A DNA stretch of 64,000 nucleotides from Candidatus Binataceae bacterium (GTDB lineage: Bacteria; Desulfobacterota; Binatia; Binatales; Binataceae): NCBI GenBank assembly GCA_035650475.1, contig DASRHP010000012.1, positions 608,059 through 672,058 on the forward strand, read 5' to 3'. The notes beneath the pieces were generated by a model. The model did not search any database. It was given only the letters and a program-made list of their open reading frames with translations, and was not told the origin of the DNA. Shown here piece after piece: positions 8,766-15,773 of the stretch (within the stretch, counting starts at the first letter, position 1; the number at the start of each line of letters is the position of its first letter). Made by a program: the position numbers and the translations under genes.

Positions 8766-9698
8766 GTGAAGGCGGAAGACGCAAACCTGGCCGGCGGTCA
8801 TTCAGTCGGCGCGCACGGTGGACCGGCCGCCGACGCTTCATCAGAGCGGACGACGCAGCGCGCGCTCGCCGAGGCGTACGAATTTTGCGGACGCCTGGCC
8901 CGCTCGCATTACGAAAATTTCACGATCGCGTCGTGGCTGATGCCGCGCGCGATGCGCCCGCACATGCACGCGATCTACGCCTACGCGCGCATTGCCGACG
9001 ACTTCGCCGACGAGGAGAAGAGCCTCGCCCGCCTCGACGAGTGGGAGCGCGAGCTGGACCTTGCCTACGCCGGCGCCCCGCGCCATCCGGTGTTCGTCGC
9101 GCTGGCCGATACCGCGCGCCGTTTCGCGATCCCGCGCCAGCCGTTCGCCGACCTGCTCCGCGCCTTCCGCTCCGACGTCAACTTTCAAGGCTTCGAGACC
9201 ATCGACGACTTGATGGAGTACGCACGCTATTCGGCGAACCCGGTCGGCCACCTTGTGCTCTATCTGTTCGGCTACCGCGACGCTGAACGCCAGGCGCTTT
9301 CCGACATGGTGTGCAGCGGGCTCCAACTCGCGAACTTCTGGCAGGACGTCGCGCTCGACCTCGACAAGGGGCGCGTGTATCTTCCGCGGCGCGACCTCGC
9401 ACGCTTCGGCGTAAGCGTGGACGACCTCCGTGCGCATCGGGCGGGCGAGGGCTTCATCGCCCTGATGCGCCATGAGGCCGACTACGCGCGCCGGTTGCTG
9501 GTCAAGGGAGCCGCGCTGGCCGAGACGGTCGATGGGCGGCTCAGGCGCGACATCCTGATGTTCGCCGGCGGCGGACTTGCGATCCTGCGCGCGCTCGCGC
9601 GCGTGGGCTACGACGTTTTCCACCGCCGTCCCAGGCTCGGCAAACTCGACTATCTGCGCCTTGGGTGGGGGGCGATGCGAGGGCGGCTTGAAGCCTGA
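8766..9698 (+). CDS. hpnC: Squalene biosynthesis protein HpnC (hydroxysqualene synthase)
   Basis: A squalene/phytoene synthase-fold protein. In the three-step HpnCDE route it converts presqualene diphosphate to hydroxysqualene. The first Asp-rich region is IADDFADEE and the second FWQDVALDLDKGRVYLP, both typical of trans-IPPS head-to-head enzymes. GTG at 8766 directly follows the dxr stop, and the first 30 residues are low-complexity. About 310 aa is normal. Being the first of the HpnC-HpnD pair, and having the HYENF motif in place of the HpnD-type N-terminus, supports HpnC over HpnD. Confidence 0.95.
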   Translation: MKAEDANLAGGHSVGAHGGPAADASSERTTQRALAEAYEFCGRLARSHYENFTIASWLMPRAMRPHMHAIYAYARIADDFADEEKSLARLDEWERELDLAYAGAPRHPVFVALADTARRFAIPRQPFADLLRAFRSDVNFQGFETIDDLMEYARYSANPVGHLVLYLFGYRDAERQALSDMVCSGLQLANFWQDVALDLDKGRVYLPRRDLARFGVSVDDLRAHRAGEGFIALMRHEADYARRLLVKGAALAETVDGRLRRDILMFAGGGLAILRALARVGYDVFHRRPRLGKLDYLRLGWGAMRGRLEA

Positions 9699-10578
9699 GG
9701 CGGGCGCCGCGGCGGCGGCCTTGCCGCTGGAGGCGGACTACGCGCGCTGCGCGACGATCACGCGCCGCGCGTCATCGAACTTCTACTACGCATTCATGCT
9801 GCTGCCGGGCGAGCGCCGCCGCGCGCTCTACGCGGTCTATGCCTTCTGCCGCTTCATCGACGATATCGCCGACGACGTCGCGGTCGGCGACCCCGGCGCC
9901 CTGCTCGGACGCTGGCGCGCCGAACTGGGCCGCGTGTACGACGGCTCGCCGACCCATCCGATCTCCCGGGCGCTCGCGCACAACGTGCGCCGCTACTCGA
10001 TTCCGCGCCGTTACTTCGAGGAAATCATCGACGGCGTCGAGATGGATCTCGCGCGCACGCGCTACGAGCGCTTCGAGGAGCTGCGCCTGTACTGCTACCG
10101 GGTGGCCTCGGCGGTCGGCCTCATCTGCATCGAGATCTTCGGCTACCGCAATCCGCGCACTCGCGATTACGCCGAGAACCTGGGTGTCGCGTTCCAGCTC
10201 ACCAACATCATCCGCGACGTGAGCGAGGACGCCGCGCGCGGCCGCATTTATCTGCCCCTGGAGGACCTCAGGCGCTTCGGCGTCTCGGAAGACGACATCC
10301 TGCGCGGCGTGGACAGCTACAAGTTCCGCCGCCTGATGGAGTTCGAGACTGCGCGCGCTCGTGGCTTTTACGCCGAGTCGCAGCGCGCGCTGGCGGCCGA
10401 GGACCGCGCCGCGATGCTGTGCGCGGAGGCGATGCGTTCGATCTACAGTGCGCTGCTTGAGCGGATCGCGCGCAAAAACTACGGCGTGCTCGGCCGGCGC
10501 CATCGCCTGTCTACTCCGCGCAAACTTTACCTGGTGGGCCGCGCGTGGGCCGGCGCCCGCCTGCGCGCAAGGAGCTGA
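9688..10578 (+). CDS. hpnD: Presqualene diphosphate synthase HpnD
   Basis: Couples two FPP molecules to presqualene diphosphate. It has the squalene/phytoene synthase motifs FCRFIDDIADD and NIIRDVSEDAARGRIYLP, plus the typical SNFYYAFMLLP entry near the N-terminus and C-terminal KLYLVGRAW. The frame is open further upstream, but that part overlaps hpnC; a TTG at 9688 leaves an 11-bp overlap and about 296 aa, close to family length. No ATG or GTG fits better in frame, so the start is the weak point of this call. Confidence 0.95.
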   Translation: MKPEAGAAAAALPLEADYARCATITRRASSNFYYAFMLLPGERRRALYAVYAFCRFIDDIADDVAVGDPGALLGRWRAELGRVYDGSPTHPISRALAHNVRRYSIPRRYFEEIIDGVEMDLARTRYERFEELRLYCYRVASAVGLICIEIFGYRNPRTRDYAENLGVAFQLTNIIRDVSEDAARGRIYLPLEDLRRFGVSEDDILRGVDSYKFRRLMEFETARARGFYAESQRALAAEDRAAMLCAEAMRSIYSALLERIARKNYGVLGRRHRLSTPRKLYLVGRAWAGARLRARS

Positions 10579-10583
10579 ACGCG

Positions 10584-11957
10584 ATGGTCGAGCCGCGCGA
10601 CGTGGTGATCATCGGCGGCGGTTTCGCCGGGCTGAGCGCGGCGGCGGCGCTGGCTGAACGCGGCTTTCGCGTCGCCGTGCTGGAAGGCAAACCCGCGCTC
10701 GGCGGACGCGCCTACTCCTTCGCCGATCCCGACAGCGGCGACGCGGTGGACAATGGCCAGCACGTGATGATGGGATGCTACGCCGAAACGCTCAAGTTCC
10801 TCGACCGTATCGGCTCGCGCGGCCATCTCGTGTTCCATCCCGACCTCGAGATCGAAATGATTGAGCGCGACGGGCGCCGCGGCGTGCTGCGCACGGCACG
10901 GTTGCCCGGCCCGCTGCACATGAGCGCCGCGCTCATGCGCTACGAGTTGCTCACGCGCGGCGAACGGATGAGCGCGATGGTGGCCGGGCTGAGGCTGCTC
11001 AGGATGCTTCGCTACGATCGCGCGCAGTTGGGCGCGGCCACCGTCGGCGCCGCGATGGACGTGCTGAAGCAGAGCGAGCAGGCCCGGCGATGTTTCTGGT
11101 ACCCTCTGGCTATCGCGACGCTCAATGACGAGCCCGAACGGGCCTCCGCCGCGTTGCTCGCCGAGGTGCTCAAGCGCGCCTTCTTCGGGCGCCGGAGCGA
11201 TTCGGCCTTCGTCTATGCGCGCGTCGGGCTAAGCGAGCTCTACTGTGCCGCGGCCGCCAGGCTCGTCGAGTACGGCGGGGGAGTGATCGCCACACGCGCG
11301 ATCGTCGAAGGATTGGAATTCGACGCCGACGGCGCGGTGGCAGGAGTCCGCCTGCGTGATGGGCAGCGGCTGAACGCGGCCAATTTCATCGCCGCCGTGC
11401 CGCCCGGGCAACTGGTGCGGCTGCTGCCCGAGGGCGCCGGCGCCGATCCGTTCTTCGCTCATCTGGGCGAGATCGGTTCCTCGCCGATAATCTGCGTCCA
11501 CGCATGGTTCGATCGCGAAATCACCGGCGCCGCCTTCGCCGGCTTCGTCGGCACCGCTACGCAGTGGATGTTCAACAAGCGGCGCATCTTCGCCGGCCGC
11601 GGCGAGCGCGCGCCGGGCTACCTGAGCTTCGTCATCAGCGGCGCGCGGCGGCTGGTTGAGCAGAGCAACGAAGAGCTGCTCGACGTGATAATCGGCGACC
11701 TGCACGCGATGATCCCGGCGGCGCGCCAGGCGCGCGTGGTCAAAGCCCTGGTGCTCAAGGAGAAACAGGCCACGATGGCGCCGTCGCCGGCATACGATCG
11801 GCTGCGTCCGGGGGTGAGCACGCCCGTTCGTAATCTCTTTCTGGCGGGCGACTGGATTCAGACCCGGCTTCCGGCGACGATCGAAAGCGCGGTTGCTTCC
11901 GGACATGCGGCGGCGGCCGCGGTCGCCGCGCGCGTCGCCGGCGCGGCGTCGGATTGA
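10584..11957 (+). CDS. hpnE: Squalene-associated FAD-dependent desaturase HpnE
   Basis: Reduces hydroxysqualene to squalene, completing the HpnCDE route. The N-terminus has the dinucleotide-binding VVIIGGGFAGLSAA and the continuation VLEGKPALGGRAYSF typical of phytoene-desaturase-like amine oxidases. The C-terminal flavin region reads NLFLAGDWIQTRLPATIESAV. The ATG at 10584 has AAGGAG just upstream and lies 5 bp after hpnD; an in-frame upstream start would overlap hpnD. At 457 aa the length is standard for HpnE. Confidence 0.96.
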   Translation: MVEPRDVVIIGGGFAGLSAAAALAERGFRVAVLEGKPALGGRAYSFADPDSGDAVDNGQHVMMGCYAETLKFLDRIGSRGHLVFHPDLEIEMIERDGRRGVLRTARLPGPLHMSAALMRYELLTRGERMSAMVAGLRLLRMLRYDRAQLGAATVGAAMDVLKQSEQARRCFWYPLAIATLNDEPERASAALLAEVLKRAFFGRRSDSAFVYARVGLSELYCAAAARLVEYGGGVIATRAIVEGLEFDADGAVAGVRLRDGQRLNAANFIAAVPPGQLVRLLPEGAGADPFFAHLGEIGSSPIICVHAWFDREITGAAFAGFVGTATQWMFNKRRIFAGRGERAPGYLSFVISGARRLVEQSNEELLDVIIGDLHAMIPAARQARVVKALVLKEKQATMAPSPAYDRLRPGVSTPVRNLFLAGDWIQTRLPATIESAVASGHAAAAAVAARVAGAASD

Positions 11958-11965
11958 GGCCGGCG

Positions 11966-13000
11966 ATGGCGATGAAGAGCGCGCTGGTTACCGGCGCCAA
12001 CGGCTTTGTCGGATGTCACGTCGTGCGCGCGCTGCGCGCGCGCGGCGACGCGGTCCGCGCGCTGGTGCGCAAGGGCTCCGACCTGCGCGCGCTGGAGGGT
12101 GTGGATTGCGAACTGCGATGGGGCGATCTGCGCGACGCCGCTGCAATCGAGGATGCGGTGCGCGGATGCGACGAGGTCTATCACGTCGCCGCCGATTACC
12201 GCCTGTGGCTGCTCGATCCCGCACCGATGTACGCGGCCAACGTCGAGGGTACCAAGAACGTGCTTGAGGCCGCGCGCCGCGCCGGGGTGCGACGAATCGT
12301 CCATACCAGCACCGTCGGCGCGCTCGGCATCCCGGCCGACGGGCCTGGGCGCGAAGACACGCCGGTTACCCTTGCCGATATGGTCGGCCACTACAAGCGC
12401 TCGAAGTTTCTCGCCGAGCAGGAGGCTCTGCGCGCAGCGCGCGAAGGCCTGCCGGTGGTGATTGTAAATCCTTCGACGCCGGTCGGCGCGTTGGATTTCA
12501 AGCCCACGCCCACGGGCCGGATCATCGTCGATTTCCTCAACCGCCGGATGCCGGCCTTCATGGACACCGGGCTGAACCTGGTTGACGTCGAGGACGTAGC
12601 GGCGGGCCATCTGCTTGCCGCCGAGCGCGGCGTGGTCGGCGAGAGATATATACTGGGCGGCGAGAATCTCACGCTACAGGAGTTGCTTGGGCGGTTGGCC
12701 GCGCGGTCGGGACTGCGGGCGCCCAAGGTTCGCGTGCCCTATGCGGTGGCGTGGACGTTCGCGCTCGGGGCCGAGGCGATCGCGCGCACGGTGACCGGCC
12801 GGCCGCCGCGCGCGAGCCTGACCGAGGTGCGGATGGCGCGCAAGCGGATGTTCTTCGATTCGTCCAAGGCGCGCGCAGCGCTGGGTTATACTGCGCGGCC
12901 GATCGACGCCGCGCTGGCGCGCGCGATCGAATTCTTCCGCGCAAGCGGCGTTGCGCCTTGGGCGTCGGCGGACGCCGAAGCGCACCGCCGTTCAGCGTAA
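11966..13000 (+). CDS. hpnA: Hopanoid-associated sugar epimerase HpnA (extended SDR)
   Basis: An NAD-dependent extended short-chain dehydrogenase. It has the nucleotide loop VTGANGFVGCHV, the substrate strand TSTVGALG, and the catalytic Y-K-R-S-K (HYKRSKFLAEQ). NPSTPVG and the C-terminal substrate domain match HpnA proteins, which sit in hopanoid loci and are thought to act on the sugar part of composite hopanoids. ATGs at 11966 and 11972 are both possible; the first lies 8 bp after the hpnE stop. Length about 344 aa is normal. The exact substrate has not been settled for this family. Confidence 0.92.
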   Translation: MAMKSALVTGANGFVGCHVVRALRARGDAVRALVRKGSDLRALEGVDCELRWGDLRDAAAIEDAVRGCDEVYHVAADYRLWLLDPAPMYAANVEGTKNVLEAARRAGVRRIVHTSTVGALGIPADGPGREDTPVTLADMVGHYKRSKFLAEQEALRAAREGLPVVIVNPSTPVGALDFKPTPTGRIIVDFLNRRMPAFMDTGLNLVDVEDVAAGHLLAAERGVVGERYILGGENLTLQELLGRLAARSGLRAPKVRVPYAVAWTFALGAEAIARTVTGRPPRASLTEVRMARKRMFFDSSKARAALGYTARPIDAALARAIEFFRASGVAPWASADAEAHRRSA

Positions 13001-13016
13001 GCGAGCGGGTCCGGCG

Positions 13017-13922
13017 ATGCATCTGCTGCTCTCGACCATTGCGCTTCGGCCCTACGTATTCGTGTTCCTGGGCTTTTATCTCGCGATCGCGATCGTCAAC
13101 TTCGGCCTGCGCACCACGGTCCTGTTTACGGCGCTGACTTACGCCGTCGCCTGGGCGTGCGAGTTCAGCTCGGTGCACAACGGCTTCCCGTTTGGACTCT
13201 ACCACTACATTGAGGCGACGCGCGGTCGCGAGATTTGGATCGCTGGCGTGCCATTCATGGATTCGCTTTCGTTCACCTTCCTCGCGTTCACCAGCTACAC
13301 CGTGGCGTTGCTGCTGAGCGCGCCGCTGTACCGGCGCGGATGGGACCTGCGGGTGCTCGACACCTGGGAGCTCCGGCGGGCGCCGCGGGTGTGGCTGATG
13401 GCGGCGCTGTTCATGGTGATGGTGGACATGGTGATCGATCCACTGAGCGTGCTGGGCGAGCGCTGGTTCTTGGGCAGGATCTTCTGGTACGACCCGCCCG
13501 GCCCGCATTTCGGAGTGCCGATCAGTAACTACCTGGGATGGTATTTCGTCGGCGCGGTGACAATCGCGATCTTCCAGTGGCTTGACCGCGCCCTCAATCG
13601 CGGCCGGCGCAAGCCCTTCGGGGCCGCGCCCGCGGCACCCGCGCGCGCGCTGTGGGGGCCGGCGCTGTACGCGGGAATCGTCTGTTTCGGGCTCGTTATG
13701 CTCTTTAGGATCGGTGCGGCCCAAATCGGATGGGCGAGCGTGTTCATTTTTCTGCCGATGGTTGCGCTGGGCGTGCACGTGGTGACCCGGGTGGAGAGCT
13801 GGGGCGACGCCGCCGCGCTCGAACGCCACCTTGCGGACTTCCCTTACGAGCGCGGGCTCGGCGTTTGGAAAGGCGGGGTCGAAGTTGGATCAGCGCCTCC
13901 CGCGCGCCGCGGCGCCGCCTGA
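13017..13922 (+). CDS. Carotenoid biosynthesis membrane protein, CruF/PF04240-like
   Basis: An integral membrane protein of about 301 aa with roughly seven hydrophobic segments (for example FVFLGFYLAIAIVNFGL, FTFLAFTSYTVALLLSA, LMAALFMVMVDMVIDPL). The pattern WACEFSSVHNGFPFGLYHY and the later MVMVDMVIDPLSVLGERW with acidic residues inside membrane segments are characteristic of the PF04240 family, which includes CruF 1',2'-hydratases and bisanhydrobacterioruberin hydratase. ATG at 13017 follows the hpnA stop by 16 bp, so it is part of the same operon. No phytoene synthase or desaturase other than the Hpn set is seen, so a carotenoid or a polyprenyl/hopanoid substrate are both possible. Confidence 0.8.
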   Translation: MHLLLSTIALRPYVFVFLGFYLAIAIVNFGLRTTVLFTALTYAVAWACEFSSVHNGFPFGLYHYIEATRGREIWIAGVPFMDSLSFTFLAFTSYTVALLLSAPLYRRGWDLRVLDTWELRRAPRVWLMAALFMVMVDMVIDPLSVLGERWFLGRIFWYDPPGPHFGVPISNYLGWYFVGAVTIAIFQWLDRALNRGRRKPFGAAPAAPARALWGPALYAGIVCFGLVMLFRIGAAQIGWASVFIFLPMVALGVHVVTRVESWGDAAALERHLADFPYERGLGVWKGGVEVGSAPPARRGAA

Positions 13923-13941
13923 GGTTCGGCCGGCGCTCCGC

Positions 13942-14679
13942 TCACCAGGCGCTCGCCAGTGCCTCCAGCGCCGGTGCGAGCGCCGCCGCCGCGCGGTTCA
14001 TGCTCCGCAACATCGCCGGCAACTGCAGGATGGCCGCCGGATGACGCAGAATGAAGCCGGCCGCGGCAAGGGGCTTCACTTCCCCGTCGGGCCCCGCCAA
14101 TCCCGCGCCGACGACCTCCTCGTCCAGGGTGTCGAAGACCGCACGCACGCAGGCAAAGCGCAGGCCGCGGCGATGGGCGGCCGCGGCGACCGCCGCGCTT
14201 TCCATGTCCACCGCGAGCGCGCCGCTCGCAGCGGCAGCGCTGCGCTTGGCCGCGGAGGTTTCGAGCACCTGGGGCACGGTGAGAATCGGCCCCGTCGCGA
14301 ACTTTACGTCCTGGCGCGCGAGCACCGCGGCGAAACGTGCGAGGTCGGCGCTGGGCAGTGCGATGATGGCGGCGTCGTGCGGCGGGTCGACGATCAGCTT
14401 GTCGGCGAGGACGATGTCGCCGACCCGCAGAGTTTCACGGAGCGCGCCGGCGACTCCCACGGCGATAATCAGCGCCGGCGCCGGGATCGTATCAAGCGCG
14501 CGCCCGGCAACTTCCGCCGCGCGGCGCATCCCGATCCCCGTGGCGACGCCGATGACCTGGGTCGAGCCGAGCCATGCGCGAAAACCATTGAGCCCGGCAA
14601 TGCCGAGTGCGGAGCGCCCCTTGAGGCGGCGCTTGAACGGGCGCACCTCGCGCGCGAATGCGTAGAAAATCAGGATCAC
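13942..14679 (-). CDS. hpnG: Hopanoid-associated nucleosidase/phosphorylase HpnG
   Basis: Belongs to the purine nucleoside phosphorylase / MTA-SAH nucleosidase fold. HpnG removes adenine from adenosylhopane to give (phospho)ribosylhopane. Visible features are the N-terminal strand VILIFYAFAREVRPFKRR, the glycine-rich VIGVATGIGMRRAAE, and IIAVGVAGALRETLRVGDIVLAD. The late region ALAVDMESAAVAAAAHRRG contains the D-M-E-S motif that binds ribose. A GTG at 14679 starts right at the first strand; an earlier start at 14751 adds 24 residues that look unrelated. It is convergent with the CruF-like gene and divergent from hpnK, so it has its own transcript in the middle of the cluster. Confidence 0.9.
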   Translation of the reverse strand: MILIFYAFAREVRPFKRRLKGRSALGIAGLNGFRAWLGSTQVIGVATGIGMRRAAEVAGRALDTIPAPALIIAVGVAGALRETLRVGDIVLADKLIVDPPHDAAIIALPSADLARFAAVLARQDVKFATGPILTVPQVLETSAAKRSAAAASGALAVDMESAAVAAAAHRRGLRFACVRAVFDTLDEEVVGAGLAGPDGEVKPLAAAGFILRHPAAILQLPAMLRSMNRAAAALAPALEALASAW

Positions 14680-14783
14680 GCGGATGCCGGCTTGAGCGGC
14701 GCCGGAGTAGCTAGCAAAATTGCGCCGGTGAGCGAAGCCGTCAAGATCCACGCCGTGCGTTGCGGCCGGCGGGCCGCGCGCCG

Positions 14784-15662
14784 GTGAGCACGCCGCGCGC
14801 GCCGGGCGCGCCGGAGAAATCGGTGATTTTCACCGCCGACGACTTCGGCGCGTCGCCCGAGGCCAACGCCGGGGTAATCCGCGCCCATCGCGAGGGCGTG
14901 CTCGGCGGCGCGAGCCTGATGGTCGCCGCGCCCGCGCGCGATGCGGCGGTCGCGGCCGCGCGCGAGCTTGCAGGGCTTGACGTCGGCCTCCATCTGGTGG
15001 TGTGCAAGGGACTGAGCGTCCTGCCGGCGGCGCGTCTGGACGGGCTGGTCGATGCCGCGGGGCGCTTTGCTGAGAACCCGGTGCTGGCCGGGATGCGCTA
15101 CTTCTTCAACCGGCGCCTGCGCAAGCTGCTCGCCGACGAATGCCGCGCCCAGGTCGAGACGCATCTTCGGCTTGTCGGCTACCTCAATCATATCGACGGC
15201 CATCTCAACTTTCACGTCCACCCCGTGCTCGCCGATATCCTGCTCGACCTCGCGTCCGAATTTCGCGTGCCCTGCCTGCGGCTTCCCCGCGAGCCGGTGC
15301 TGAGCACGCTCGGCCTCGCGCGCGACCACGCCGCGCGCAAGCTGGTCGAGGCGGTGATTTTCCGCGCGCTTGCGGCGCGTGCGCGGCGGCGGATGACGGC
15401 GCGCGGAATCAAATCCACGGATCGTCTTTTCGGTCTTCATCAGAGCGGCAACCTGAGCGAGCGCTACGTGCTCGGCATAATCGCCCGCCTGCGCGCGGGC
15501 TCGACCGAGATTTATTTTCATCCGGCAGCCGACATCGGCGGCACGCCGCCGCCAGCCGAGGCGCAGCGCGAGGTCGAGATTCTCACCAGCAGCTCGCTGA
15601 GGGCGGCGCTGAAGACGGCAGGGGCGCGGGTGACGAATTTCGCCGAGATGGCGCGCGCGTAG
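14784..15662 (+). CDS. hpnK: Hopanoid biosynthesis-associated protein HpnK (YdjC/ChbG-like deacetylase fold)
   Basis: A YdjC-family carbohydrate deacetylase-type protein. The metal-binding start VIFTADDFGASPEAN has the two aspartates, and histidines follow in LDVGLHLVVCKG and HIDGHLNFHVHPVLADI. HpnK proteins are found in hopanoid loci and probably process the sugar or amino-sugar head group. GTG at 14784 gives 292 aa; a TTG at 14760 is the only alternative. The gene is divergent from hpnG with about 100 bp between starts and closes the hopanoid island. Confidence 0.9.
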   Translation: MSTPRAPGAPEKSVIFTADDFGASPEANAGVIRAHREGVLGGASLMVAAPARDAAVAAARELAGLDVGLHLVVCKGLSVLPAARLDGLVDAAGRFAENPVLAGMRYFFNRRLRKLLADECRAQVETHLRLVGYLNHIDGHLNFHVHPVLADILLDLASEFRVPCLRLPREPVLSTLGLARDHAARKLVEAVIFRALAARARRRMTARGIKSTDRLFGLHQSGNLSERYVLGIIARLRAGSTEIYFHPAADIGGTPPPAEAQREVEILTSSSLRAALKTAGARVTNFAEMARA

Positions 15663-15670
15663 CGCGCGGA

Positions 15671-15700
15671 TTGGCCGTTTGCACCGCCGCGCGGTACTCT
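15671..15700 (+). promoter_or_regulatory. Weak candidate promoter before the M1 aminopeptidase
   Basis: TTGGCC (15671-15676) and TACTCT (15695-15700) with an 18-bp spacer lie about 70 bp upstream of the aminopeptidase ATG, in the only gap after hpnK. Both hexamers are imperfect. Confidence 0.28.
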
Positions 15701-15773
15701 AAGCGGGGGCGGCCATGCCGGCGCGGCGATCCGCGCGCGCGGGTGGGCCGCTAATCACAGGAAGGATACTGCG

